From assembly GCA_013362295.1 (NCBI GenBank), contig JABFWJ010000049.1, forward strand, positions 1 through 27,191: 27,191 bases of DNA. Reading direction: 5' to 3'. Below are positions 15,176 to 24,400 of the stretch, piece by piece (the first letter of the stretch is position 1; each line of letters starts with the position of its first letter). A program made the translations under genes and the position numbers. The notes under the pieces were generated by a model. The model had not been told where the DNA came from and did not search any database. It saw only the letters and a program-made list of their open reading frames with translations. The DNA comes from Thermoleophilia bacterium. GTDB taxonomy: Bacteria; Actinomycetota; Thermoleophilia; Gaiellales; Gaiellaceae.

Positions 15176-15443
15176 GGATCGTCCCCGTGACGACCCCGAC
15201 GGCGAACAGCGGAAGCATGACCTTCGACCACCGTCTCGCAAGCACGCGGTAGACGGGATCGCCGGTCGGCAGGTGCAGCCACTCGACGAAGACGACGAAC
15301 GCGGGGAACGCGATGCCGAAACAGACGAGCGGGATGTGCGCGGCGAAGGACAACGCCTGCATCTGCCTCGCCTGGAACAGGTACTCCTGGTCGGGGGCGC
15401 CGAACGCGGACGAGGCCCCGGCTGCCGCGAGGACGAGATGCAT
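15159..15443 (-). pseudogene. cydA: 5' fragment of cytochrome bd oxidase subunit I (cydA)
   Basis: The minus strand from ATG 15441-15443 encodes 94 residues matching the CydA N-terminus: LFQARQMQALSFAAHIPLVC, FGIAFPAFVVFVEWLHLPTG, DPVYRVLARRWSKVML, LFAVGVVTGTILSFE. The histidine in SFAAHIPL is the conserved heme ligand of helix I. Similarity stops at ILSFE, where intact CydA continues with a Gly-Leu-Trp-Pro segment. Here an Arg and TGA follow, inside the 3' end of rpiA. About 350 residues are missing. The fragment could still be expressed as a two-helix membrane peptide, but it cannot form the oxidase. A deletion joining cydA to the rpiA end is the simplest explanation. Confidence 0.8.
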
Positions 15444-15539
15444 CCGGCTCAGGCCGCGCGGGCGGGCGCGTTCGGGTCGGCGAGCACGTCTGCTACTGCC
15501 GATCGCCTTCCGCCCCACGTTCTCGTCGAGTAATTCGAC

Positions 15540-15776
15540 CTAGGCCGCCAGCGGCTCGTAGAACTCGAGCGCCTGAGCCCGGGCGCGGTAGGCGTAGGGG
15601 TGCTGGAAGGCGTCGAGTGCGCGGCCGCGCGGCACGTCGAGCTCGAAGTACTCATCGCTCGTCTCGTCGTAGACCTCGAGGTTGAGCCGGTCACCGACGG
15701 AATCCCAGAACAGTGAGACGCTGACACCGTTCGAAACGCGGTGTGCGAGCTCTCTTCTGACGGCTGTAGCGGACAT
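15540..15776 (-). CDS. Conserved small hypothetical protein (78 aa)
   Basis: The ATG at 15774-15776 follows GGAGTGACACCG, giving a good ribosome-binding site. The protein begins MSATAVRRELAHRVSNGVSV and continues with SLFWDSVGDRLNLEVYDE, LDVPRGRALDAFQHPYAYRA. It is probably a small beta-sheet protein; the pattern of S-L-F-W, then a V-x-D strand pair and a DAFxHPYAY ending resembles a widespread uncharacterised actinobacterial family. No catalytic residues are evident and no function is proposed. It stands alone between a cydA fragment and a decayed gene. Confidence 0.75.
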   Translation of the reverse strand: MSATAVRRELAHRVSNGVSVSLFWDSVGDRLNLEVYDETSDEYFELDVPRGRALDAFQHPYAYRARAQALEFYEPLAA

Positions 15777-15810
15777 CGGTGTCACTCCTTTGTCTGTCGT
15801 ATTTTCGGCG

Positions 15811-16186
15811 CTACCTGTAAGACCTGAGATCACCGTACGACTGAGCGGTAGTTCGTCGACGACGCTCTCCGAATCTGATTCGGCGCAGCCGAACCAGATT
15901 GGAGCCTGCGGCGCCCATGCTCATGTAGCTCGACGGCGCGCTCAGCAGCGGCAGCGAGCTCGAGAGCGCGTTCTCCGGCGTCGCCGGGAAGGAGAAGTCC
16001 GCCACGTCCAGGCCGGCGAAGACGAGGTCGAGCGTGTAGCCGGCGGCTCGAGTGCGTCGAGCATCGGCCGGTAGAAGGGCGCGCTCGCGACCTCGTCGTA
16101 GTGCTCCTGAAGCGCGTCTGCCAGGCGCCGTGCGGACGCTACGAGAGCGCCATCAGCTCGTCGCGGCAGACCTGCGAGAGGTCACA
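15811..16186 (-). pseudogene. Decayed unrecognised gene with at least two indels
   Basis: Natural-looking peptide runs through three frames of the minus strand: CDLSQVCRDELMAL, then (after about two extra bases near 16143) VASARRLADALQEHYDEVAS and APFYRPMLDALE, then (after one missing G near 16051) AAGYTLDLVFAGLDVADFSF, PATPENALSSSLPLLSAPSS and YMSMGAAGSNLVRL. The pieces join smoothly when the indels are corrected. I do not recognise the family. It follows coxM directly on the same strand and may once have belonged to that operon. No other gene is seen in this 400-bp stretch. Confidence 0.6.
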
Positions 16187-16988
16187 TTCTCTCCAGTGCG
16201 CGCCGGACGAGCACCTGCGCGAGGTGCAGACGGTACTCGCTGCTCGCGCTCGCATCGGTGGGCGGCATGGCGTCCTCGGCGACATGCGCGGCGGCGTCGG
16301 CCGGCGTAGCGCCGTCGGCGAGCGCGTCCTCGACGGTCCGCGCGCGCAGAGATGTCGGCCCCATGCTCGTCAGACCGACGTGAACGCGTCCGTCGACCCG
16401 CGCCGCGGCTGCGCCGACGGTCGCCCAGTCGTGTGCGCGCCGGACATGTTTGAGGTACGTGCCCGCTGTCTTCGGCACGCGGATCTCGGTGAGCACCTCC
16501 TGGTGCTCGAGCGCGGTCTCGAACGGGCCGGTGAAGAACGCTCCGGCCCCGATCGCCCGCTCTCCCCCCGGTCCGCGCGCGACGAACTCGGCGTCGAGCG
16601 TGAGCAGGATCGTTCCGAGGTCCGACGCTGGATCGCCGTGGGCGACCGAGCCGCCGATCGTGCCGCGGTGACGTACCTGTGGGTCGCCGATCAGCGCGGC
16701 AGCCTCTCCGATCAGCGCACAGTGCTCCCTGAGCATCGCATCGCCGACGAGGTCCGCATGCCGAGTGAGCGCGCCGATCGCGATCCGGTCGCCGTGCTCC
16801 CGCACGTAGCGCAGGTCGTCGAGCCGGCCGATGTCGACGAGCAACGAGGGGCGCGAAAAGCGCAAGCGCATCGCGGGGATGAGCGAGTGCCCGCCTGCCA
16901 GGAGCTTCGCCTCCTCGTCGCGACCGAGCAACTCGACCGCCTCGTCGACGAAGCCCGCACGCTCGTACTCGAAGACCGCAGGGATCAT
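16182..16988 (-). CDS. coxM: CoxM-like FAD-binding subunit of molybdenum hydroxylase
   Basis: A 268-residue flavoprotein subunit of the xanthine dehydrogenase / CO dehydrogenase superfamily, passing electrons from the iron-sulfur subunit to an acceptor. The first FAD loop is LLAGGHSLIPAMRLRFSRP (about residues 29-47). The second is HRGTIGGSVAHGDPASDLG (about residues 107-125). The C-terminal CO_deh_flav_C domain includes AHDWATVGAAAARVDGRVHV. The ATG at 16986-16988 overlaps the coxS stop (ATGA), so it is the last gene of a coupled L-S-M unit. A decayed gene on the same strand starts right at its 3' end. It is named for similarity; the real substrate is unknown. Confidence 0.9.
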   Translation of the reverse strand: MIPAVFEYERAGFVDEAVELLGRDEEAKLLAGGHSLIPAMRLRFSRPSLLVDIGRLDDLRYVREHGDRIAIGALTRHADLVGDAMLREHCALIGEAAALIGDPQVRHRGTIGGSVAHGDPASDLGTILLTLDAEFVARGPGGERAIGAGAFFTGPFETALEHQEVLTEIRVPKTAGTYLKHVRRAHDWATVGAAAARVDGRVHVGLTSMGPTSLRARTVEDALADGATPADAAAHVAEDAMPPTDASASSEYRLHLAQVLVRRALERM

Positions 16989-17449
16989 GCTCCCGCCCTC
17001 GCCGCCGCTTGCACTGCTTTGACGATGTTGTGGTACCCGGTGCAGCGGCAAAGGTTGCCCTCGAGGCCCTCGCGGATCTCCGTCTCCGACGGGTTGGGGT
17101 TCTCCTTCAAGAGCGAGACCGTGGCCAGCACGAATCCGGGCGTGCAGTAGCCGCATTGCAGCGCGTGCTGCTCGTGGAACGCCTGCTGCACCGGGTGCAG
17201 CGCGTCGCCGCGCGCGAGGCCCTCGACCGTCGTGACCTCGCTGCCGTCGGCTTGCACGGCGAAGACCGTGCACGACTTGACGGATTCATCGTCGACCAGC
17301 ACGGTGCACGCCCCGCAGGAGGTCGTGTCACAACCGACGTTGGTGCCCTTCAATCCGAGCCGGTCGCGCAGGAAGTACACGAGCAGTTGCCGCGGCTCGA
17401 CGTCCGCTTCGCAGCGCGAGCCGTTCACCGTGAGCGCGACGCTTGTCAT
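16985..17449 (-). CDS. coxS: CoxS-like [2Fe-2S] subunit of molybdenum hydroxylase
   Basis: A 154-residue iron-sulfur subunit carrying electrons between the molybdenum and FAD subunits. The N-terminal plant-type ferredoxin domain has the ligands of GCDTTSCGACTVLVDD and a fourth cysteine in VKSCTVF. The C-terminal four-helix domain has HALQCGYCTPGFVLAT and GNLCRCTGYHNIVKAV. All eight cysteines are present, so both clusters should form. The ATG at 17447-17449 overlaps the coxL stop, and its own stop overlaps the coxM start. This tight chaining ensures matched synthesis of the three subunits. Confidence 0.95.
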   Translation of the reverse strand: MTSVALTVNGSRCEADVEPRQLLVYFLRDRLGLKGTNVGCDTTSCGACTVLVDDESVKSCTVFAVQADGSEVTTVEGLARGDALHPVQQAFHEQHALQCGYCTPGFVLATVSLLKENPNPSETEIREGLEGNLCRCTGYHNIVKAVQAAARAGA

Positions 17450-19713
17450 GCCTTCGCCTTCCGGAGGGCGCGCCAGACGTTCTCGCCGTTCGCGGGCAGG
17501 TCGACGTTGCGCACGCCGAGCGGCGCGAGAGCGTCGACCACCGCGTTGTGGACGGCCGGCGTCGCGCCGATCGTCCCCGACTCGCCGATTCCTTTCGCCC
17601 CGAGCACATTCAGAGGCGTCGGCGTTTCCATTTCGACCGCCTCCCACGACGGAAGATCGGCGGACGACGGGAACGCGTAGCCGACGAAGGTGCCGGTCAG
17701 AGGGTTCCCGTCGTCGTCGTAGACGAAGTCCTCGTAGAGCGCTTGCGCGACGCCGGCCGCGATCCCGCCGTGCACCTGGCCCTGCGCGATCAACGGGTTG
17801 ATCAGGGTGCCGGCGTCGTCGACGGCGACGAGCCGCCGCAGCTCGACGCGGCCCGTCTCCGTGTCGACCTCGACGACGGCGACGTGCGCGCCGAATGGGA
17901 ACGTCGGCGCGGCGGCCTGGAACTCGTGCTCCGCCCTCAGCTCGGCCAGCCGCCCGTCGGCCGAAGCACGCAGGGCGAGGTCGGCCCACGAAATCCCCAG
18001 CGAATGGGCGCCGGCCACGTGCAGGCGGCCGAGGGCCGGGTCAAGCACGATGTCGGCCGGGCTCGCCTCGAGGTAGTCGCCGACGAGTTGCTTCGCGACT
18101 TCGAGCACGTCGTCGGCTGCGAGCCTCGCCGCCGCGCCGCCGATCTGGGTCGACTTCGACCCGTAGGTTCCGGTGCCCCTGGCGACCTCGTCCGTGTCGC
18201 CCTTGTGAACGGTCACTTTCTCGACGGGCAGCCCGAGCCGCTCGGCCGCGATCATCGCGAACGTCGTCTCGTGGCCTTGGCCGTGCGAGAACGACCCGGT
18301 GCGAACGATTGCTCCGCCGTCTCGCGTGATCTCGACCTCGCCGAACTCGATCTCGGCAATGCCGTTCGTGATCTCGACATAGCAGGAGATGCCGATTCCG
18401 AGCTGCGTGGTGGCAGCCCGCTCGCGGCGCTGCCGCTGCTCGTCGCGCAGCGCGTCGTAGCCGACCGAGCGGAGCGCCAGTTCGAGCGCGCCCTCATAGT
18501 CACCCGAGTCGTAGGCCGCATGGGATGCGGTCGTGTAGGGGAACGCGTTCGTCGGGATGAAGTTCCTCCGCCTGACCTCAGCCGGGTCCATGCCGAGCTC
18601 GGCCGCGAAGGTGTCGATCGCCCGCTCGATCGCTTGCGACGCCTCGGGCCGGCCCGCGCCACGGAAGGCCGAGACCGGGGTCGTGTTCGTCACCACCGAG
18701 CGGCTCTCGAACTCGATCCGTGGAATCGCATAGACGCCGCTCGCCATGAGGCCTGTCAGGCCGGGCAGGACCGCTCCAACAGATGCGTACGCGCCGCAGT
18801 CCTGCAGGACCTCGAGCCGATAGGCGAGCACCTTGCCGTCCCGCGTCCCGCCGATCGTGTACTCCAGGCTCGCAGCCCGCCCGTGCGGAAGTGCCGTCAT
18901 GCTCTCGCTGCGCGTCTCCGTCCAGCGCACGGGTCTCCCGAGCCGGCGAGCCAGCCAGACGACCAGCACCTCCTCGACGTTGAGCGTCTTCGCGCCGAAG
19001 CCGCCGCCCACGTCAAGACCGACCACGCGAATCTGCGCCGGGTCGAGCCCGAGTGTCTCCGCGAGCGCCGTGCGGTCCTGGTGCGGCGTCTGCGTCGAGA
19101 GCCAGGCAGTGATGCGTCCGTCCGGTCCGAGCTCGGCTGCGGCCGAGCGCGCCTCGAGCGGGCACGGTGCCATGCGCTGACTGACGAAGGTGCCCGAAAC
19201 GACGACGTCGCAGCCGTCGAACAGGTTCTCGTCATGCTCGGGCGAGCCTGCGCGGGTCGCGACGTTCGTGCCGGCCTCCGGGAAGAGGAGTGCTTCGTCC
19301 TTCGCGGACTCGTGTGGGCTGACGACTGCCGGCAGCTGGTCGTAGTCGACGTACACGAGCTCTGCGGCGTCCGCGCCTGTCGCGCTGTCATCACTGATCA
19401 CGATCGCGATGATGTCGCCGACGAAACGGACCCGGTCGACGACCAGGAGCGGGCGTCCCATGCTCGGGTTCACGTCGGGGAACCCCGGCCCGAACACTCC
19501 GAGATCCAGGTCGGCCGCCGTCATGACCTGAACGTTCGGGAGGGCTTCCGCCGCCGTGGCATCGACGTCGACGATGTTGGCGTGAGCGAGCAGCGAGCGA
19601 ACGAACGTGACCGTGAGGGCGCCCTCCAGGGACAGGTTCTCCACGTATCGTCCTTCGCCCCGGAGAAAGCGGGGGTCCTCCTTACGGAGGACGCGATTTC
19701 CGAGAATGCTCAG
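17446..19713 (-). CDS. coxL: CoxL-like molybdopterin-binding large subunit (form II, AFRGAGR type)
   Basis: The catalytic subunit of a Mo hydroxylase, about 755 residues if started at CTG 19711-19713. Motifs are in order: TPHQDRTALAETLGL, GLDVGGGFGAKTLNVEE, TPVSAFRGAGRPEASQA (active-site loop), GQGHETTFAMIAAERLG and GAKGIGESGTIGATPAVH (catalytic glutamate). The loop is AFRGAGR, not the AYRCSFR of true aerobic CO dehydrogenase, so this is form II and its substrate may be an aldehyde, purine or other N-heterocycle. The GTG at 19644 would drop the conserved N-terminus SILGNRVLRKEDPRFLRGE and then GRYV, encoded in frame upstream behind a stop at 19723-19725. The only start-like codon there is CTG. 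Confidence 0.9.
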   Translation of the reverse strand: MSILGNRVLRKEDPRFLRGEGRYVENLSLEGALTVTFVRSLLAHANIVDVDATAAEALPNVQVMTAADLDLGVFGPGFPDVNPSMGRPLLVVDRVRFVGDIIAIVISDDSATGADAAELVYVDYDQLPAVVSPHESAKDEALLFPEAGTNVATRAGSPEHDENLFDGCDVVVSGTFVSQRMAPCPLEARSAAAELGPDGRITAWLSTQTPHQDRTALAETLGLDPAQIRVVGLDVGGGFGAKTLNVEEVLVVWLARRLGRPVRWTETRSESMTALPHGRAASLEYTIGGTRDGKVLAYRLEVLQDCGAYASVGAVLPGLTGLMASGVYAIPRIEFESRSVVTNTTPVSAFRGAGRPEASQAIERAIDTFAAELGMDPAEVRRRNFIPTNAFPYTTASHAAYDSGDYEGALELALRSVGYDALRDEQRQRRERAATTQLGIGISCYVEITNGIAEIEFGEVEITRDGGAIVRTGSFSHGQGHETTFAMIAAERLGLPVEKVTVHKGDTDEVARGTGTYGSKSTQIGGAAARLAADDVLEVAKQLVGDYLEASPADIVLDPALGRLHVAGAHSLGISWADLALRASADGRLAELRAEHEFQAAAPTFPFGAHVAVVEVDTETGRVELRRLVAVDDAGTLINPLIAQGQVHGGIAAGVAQALYEDFVYDDDGNPLTGTFVGYAFPSSADLPSWEAVEMETPTPLNVLGAKGIGESGTIGATPAVHNAVVDALAPLGVRNVDLPANGENVWRALRKAKA

Positions 19714-19743
19714 GCGAGCAGCCTATCCGTGTGACGCTCCGCG

Positions 19744-19900
19744 TCACATCCCCATCGCGTGGTTCAGAGGTCTGCGGACGCGAGTAAGGCGCTGCGGTTC
19801 GTCGCGTTCGCGGAGCTTCTCGGCAATCGGCAGGCCGTTGACTTCGGCCGCGCGGCCGTTCTTTTTGACGCCACGCCCGTGCTCATCGGCGAATAGTCGC
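19744..19900 (-). pseudogene. Unrecognised gene remnant ending in NHAMGM
   Basis: Downstream of the ABC gene, the minus strand encodes GVKKNGRAAEVNGLPIAEKL and then RERDEPQRLTRVRRPLNHAMGM before a TGA, without a start codon or ribosome-binding site. Composition looks coding. A very similar ending, PPNYAMGM and stop, occurs at 24564-24590. I do not recognise the family. It may be the tail of a lost gene or of a mobile element. Confidence 0.35.
19746..19770 (+). repeat. 25-bp direct repeat, left copy
   Basis: ACAT-C-CCCATCGCGT-G-GTTC-A-GAGG matches the copy at 24566-24590 at 22 of 25 positions and in the same orientation. The two copies bracket the two-gene ABC exporter. On the minus strand both encode an x-N-(H/Y)-A-M-G-M-stop peptide, so they may be homologous gene ends. 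Confidence 0.55.
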
Positions 19901-19903
19901 CGG

Positions 19904-21433
19904 CTACTGCGCGAGCGAGAGCTCGTCATCCGCGAGCGCGACGACGACCGGGTCGTGCGTCGCGCAGATGACGCAGGCCTCGCGTTCGCGGGCCATCCGG
20001 GCCAGGAGCGATGTCACGAGACGGGCATTGGCCTCGTCCAGTCGCGACGTCGGCTCGTCGACGAGGACGATTGGCGGGTCGGCGGCGATCGCCCGCGCGA
20101 GCGCGACCCGCGCACGCTCGCCGGTCGACAGGCGCCGTAGGCGGTGCGCGCTCCGGGCGCCGAGCGCGAGCTGCTCGAGCGCTGCCTCGGCCGTCCCGGT
20201 GTCGAGCCCTCGCAGCCGTAGGCTGAGCTCGACGTTCTCGAGCGCCGTCAGGTCGTCGATCAGCAGGCTCTGCTGGGAGACATAGGCCATCGTCGTGCGG
20301 CGCTGCGCGCTCGCCTCGCGTTCGCTCAGCGTGAAGACCGGCGTCGCCTCGACGAAGACCTCGCCCCGGTCGAAGGTCTCGAGCCCGGCGATGATCCGGA
20401 GCAGCGTCGTCTTGCCCGAGCCCGACGGGCCGGTGACGACGCTCAGCTTCCCCTTGATGAACTCCGCGTCGAGTCCGTCGAAGACCCGCTGGCTCCCGAA
20501 GGTCTTCGAGAGGCCTTGTACGCGGACGGGCGTGCGCAGGCGTCGCGTTGCGCGTGGAGAAGAGGCGGGCCCTGCCGGAGAGGACGTCACCTCGCCTCGC
20601 GCCTCCGCCACCGGCCGGAGGACGACCGTGCCGTCGCGGCTCTCGACCGCCACGCGCTCGCCGAGCCCGACCCGGAAGCGCACCTCGTCCGGGATGCGCA
20701 GCCAGCCGCGCTCGTCGACCACGAGCGTCTCTCCCGAGCCGAGCTCGACGCGCAGCTCGTCGCTGACGCGTCCGTCGCGGATGCCGACGACGCGGTCGGC
20801 GACGTCGCGCCAACTGGCGTCATGGGTGACGACGATGGTCGTACAGCCGACCAACTGCGACAGCCGGCGGACGAGCTGCTGCACTTGCGCGGCGTCTCCG
20901 GCGCCGAGCTCGCCGGTCGGCTCGTCGGCCAGGAGCAGACGGGGATGGTGGGCGACGGCTGCGCAGAGCGCGACGCGCTGTTGCTCGCCGCCGGAGAGGG
21001 CGCCGACCGCCGCAGCCGCCTTGTCGGCGAGGCCGACGGCCGCGAGCAACTCCTCGGCGCGACTGCGCCAGGCCTCCCGTTCCCAGCCGCGCAGCGCCAG
21101 CTGCAGGCCAACGAGCTCGACGATCGGGAGCTCGGGCGAGAGCGCCCGCCAGTAGTGCTGGTCGAGGTACCCGAGCGTCGTCCGGCGAAAGGCGGCGAGC
21201 CGGCGTTCGTCCAGCTTCGCCACGTCCTCGCCGAAGACGACGATCTTGCCGGTCGACGGCCGGATGTGGCCCGCGAGCGCGCGGAGGAGGCTCGTCTTCC
21301 CCGAGCCGCTCGGCCCCACGATCACGAGCAGTTCGCCCGCGGGCACCTCGAGCGACAACCCCTGCAGCGCGGCTGCCTCGCCCTCGTCCGTGGAGTGCAC
21401 GAGGAAGGCGTCCTTGACCTCGATCGCGCTCAC
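19904..21433 (-). CDS. ABC transporter ATPase with two nucleotide-binding domains and an AbrB-like linker
   Basis: A 509-residue protein energising the FtsX-like permease encoded upstream. NBD1 has Walker A GPSGSGKTSLLRALAG, signature LSGGEQQRVALCAAV, Walker B LLLADEPTGELGA and switch VVTHDASW. NBD2 has GPSGSGKTTLLRIIAG, LSTGERARVALARAI, VLVDEPTSRLDEA and CATHDPVV. Between them, about residues 225-275, lies VVDERGWLRIPDEVRFRVGL followed by GERVAVESRDGTVVLRPV, which resembles a SpoVT/AbrB swapped-hairpin domain. Fusion of two LolD/MacB-type ATPases is uncommon for this family; most form homodimers. The GTG at 21431-21433 overlaps the permease stop (GTGA). Direction of transport is probably export. 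Confidence 0.9.
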   Translation of the reverse strand: MSAIEVKDAFLVHSTDEGEAAALQGLSLEVPAGELLVIVGPSGSGKTSLLRALAGHIRPSTGKIVVFGEDVAKLDERRLAAFRRTTLGYLDQHYWRALSPELPIVELVGLQLALRGWEREAWRSRAEELLAAVGLADKAAAAVGALSGGEQQRVALCAAVAHHPRLLLADEPTGELGAGDAAQVQQLVRRLSQLVGCTTIVVTHDASWRDVADRVVGIRDGRVSDELRVELGSGETLVVDERGWLRIPDEVRFRVGLGERVAVESRDGTVVLRPVAEARGEVTSSPAGPASSPRATRRLRTPVRVQGLSKTFGSQRVFDGLDAEFIKGKLSVVTGPSGSGKTTLLRIIAGLETFDRGEVFVEATPVFTLSEREASAQRRTTMAYVSQQSLLIDDLTALENVELSLRLRGLDTGTAEAALEQLALGARSAHRLRRLSTGERARVALARAIAADPPIVLVDEPTSRLDEANARLVTSLLARMAREREACVICATHDPVVVALADDELSLAQ

Positions 21434-24400
21434 GTGCGCGAACGTCCGAGCTCCCGCAGCTGACCGCGCACGAGCGCGCCGGCGAGCAGTCCGGTCAGCC
21501 CGGCGAGCACGAGTGCCGCGACGGCGACGAGGGTCCAGGGAACGGCCATGCGCACGGGCGGGTCCGGTTGCCGGAAATCGGCGCCGATGCGCAGCAGCGA
21601 GACGGTCGCAAAGACGAGCGCTGTCCCGGCGGCGGCGGCGACCAGGCCGGCGAAGGCGCAGCTGATGACGAGCCGGCGCCGGACGAACGCGCCCAGCCAG
21701 CGTCGGTCGGCGCCTTGCGCCCGCAAGTCGAGGATCTCCCAGCGCCGCGTACGGACGTCTGCGTTTGCAGTGAGCACCATTCCCAGCACGGCCAGCGCGG
21801 CCGCGGCCAGGCCGCCGACCAGGAACAGGTCGCGCACGGCGCGCACCATCGTGCTCGATCGCGACGCCTGCGCGACCGAGTCCCGGCTGGCCACACTCAT
21901 GCCGAGGAACGCCGGCCGCGCGAGCGACCGCTCCACGCGCTGCGGCTGCCGGTCGTCGATCCAGACCTCGTTGTAGAACGGTGGCCCGGGGTCCGCGGCG
22001 TTGAGCGCGGTGGCGATCCACTGCTGGTCGGCGAGGACGACGTTGCCCGCGACGGTCGGGAAGTGGTTCACGACCGCCACCACACGGGCTCCGACCTGCG
22101 TGCCGAGCACGTCGATCGGCAGCACTCCGCGGGCCCCGGCCGCGCGTGCCAGGTCGGGCGAGACGGCGATCTTCACCAGTCGCCCGTCCGTGGGCGGCGT
22201 CATGCGCAGGCGGGCCACGGCTTCGGTTCCGACCGCGTAGCGGACGCGAACCGTGTGGTGCGACGGGCGCGCCGCAACGCCGTTGACGCCGCGGAAGCGG
22301 CTGAAGTCCGCCCAGGCGACGGGGCCGATTCGCAGCGAGCCCAGGGCGACCTCGTCGGCGAGCTCGCCCGCGTTCGGGTTCGGTGCGGTGCCGCCGGGCT
22401 GAAACGAGAAGCCGACCAGGCTTCCTCCGCGGAAGGCCTTCGGCATCACGAGGCGCAGCCGTGCGCGGTGTGTGTCGCCCACCGAGACGTCCTGGAAGTC
22501 ACCCGTGGCCGAGAGGAGCGTCGCCGAGATGTCGAGTACGTCGCCGGAGGCCTTGATCGGAAAGGTGACGACCGTGCGGTTCGCCGGGAGCGGCACGGCT
22601 CGGAAGCCGACGTTCGACGGCGGCTGCAGCCTCCGCCCGACCTCGTTGAGACCGAGGTCGCTGAAGTCGCTACGCCAGCCCTTCAGCTCCCCCAAGTCAG
22701 CGGCGGGAATGCCGATCAACGTGAAGCCGCCGTTGTCGAGCTGCGGGATCCCGCCCGCGGCCCGCATCACGCGCAGCTTGCGCTCGCCGGGGAAGCGCGC
22801 GAGCGGGACCGTGTTGACGGCGACGAGCGCGCGCAGGTCCTCGCTCACGAGAACGTCTGCCGGAGTCGCGTAGGCGATCTGGTCGTGCTGGCTGCGGTCG
22901 AGTGTCGTCCGGTACGCAGCGAGGAAGAGCGCGAGTCCCAGGGTCGCGCCGACGAAGGCGACGAGGACGGCTGCATCACCCGGGCGCCGCGCCAGGCTCA
23001 GTGCGGCGAGGCGCGTGCTTGTCCCCAGCCGTGCGGCGAGTCGCGCGAACAGAAGCAGCAGCGGCCGAAAAAGCCGGGCGCCCGCGACTGCGACCACGGT
23101 CGCCGCGAGCGCGGGAGCGAGGATCACGAACGCGATCACGCCGGCGTTCGCATCGCCGATCCGGCTCGCATCGAGGCCGCCGTTCAGGAAGCCGGTGACA
23201 AGTGCCACGGCCGCGATCGCGGCGCCGATCTCCGCGAGCTTCGTCGTGCGGATCCAGACGACGAGCACGAACACGGCGAGCGCTGCTGCGCCGGCTGCGG
23301 CCCACACGAGCCATGAGCGGCCCGATGCGGCGACATGAAGCGCTGAGTCGACGCCGGCGCCTCTAAGCCGCTCCGCGAAGGCAGCACCAGCGATCTCTCC
23401 CACCACGACGCCGATCAGCATCCCCGCGAGAGTCGTGACGAGGTACTCGAAGAGCGTCAGGAAGCGAACCTGCGCGCGCGAGGCGTTCGCGATCGCCAGC
23501 CGCTCGCGCAGCAGCTCGGCGTCGGCACGCAGGCGCGTCGCGACGAGCACGAGGAACGCGACGAACACGCCGATCATCGCGCCGGAGACGACGAGCAGAC
23601 GCCTGCCGGCGGTTGCAGCGTCGCTGCGCCCGGCCCGGAGCACGTCGAACTGACTGTCCATGAACAGCGGGTCGGTGATGCGTGCAAGGTTCGAGCGGAG
23701 GCGGGTGAGCCGCTCAATCGACCGGTCGACGTCCCACGGGTGCCTGACGATGTTCGAGAAGGGCGCGCTCCAGGACAGCCCGCCCTGGCCGACCGTCAAT
23801 TTGCGGTCCTGGAGGAGGCGGAAGCCCGAGACGACGGCGACGCGCTCGTTGTGCAGGAAGGGAATGAGCGAACTCGACTTGACGTGGACGACGCCGACCT
23901 TGACGGCGCGGACGCCCGGCACGCGAAGCGGCCCGCCCGCTCCGCCGACGATGAACCCGGTCACCACGCTGCTCTCGGTGGAGACGTACTCGCAACGGTT
24001 TCGTGTGCAGGGCCGGGGCAGGCGACCGCTGTCCAGCTCGAAGTCGGCTCCGAGGTCGTCTTCCATGAAGAGAAGCGACTTGTCCGGCGTTACGAACCCC
24101 GCGCTCGGCTGGAACGCCGAGCCATCGCGAGCAATCTGCTCCGTGAGCTTCTCTCGTGACGACACGGCGTTCGTCGTGAGCGGCGTGCCGATCACGACTC
24201 CCGGCTGCGCTGCCGCGCGGAGCGCATCCGCGAACGCCCGATCCTCGACGGCGCTCTGCAGGACGAGTGTCATCGTCACCAACGCAAGCGCGATCGCGGT
24301 CCCGCCCGTCGCGAGCAGCGCCGCGCTCCGCCGGTGCCTCAGGCGGACGAGCGCGAACGTGAGCAGCCGGTACTGGACGCGCGCGAGCCGGGCGAGACGG

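Noticed and set aside
17446..19713. True aerobic carbon monoxide dehydrogenase (form I)
   Set aside because: The active-site loop is AFRGAGR, not the AYRCSFR of form I.
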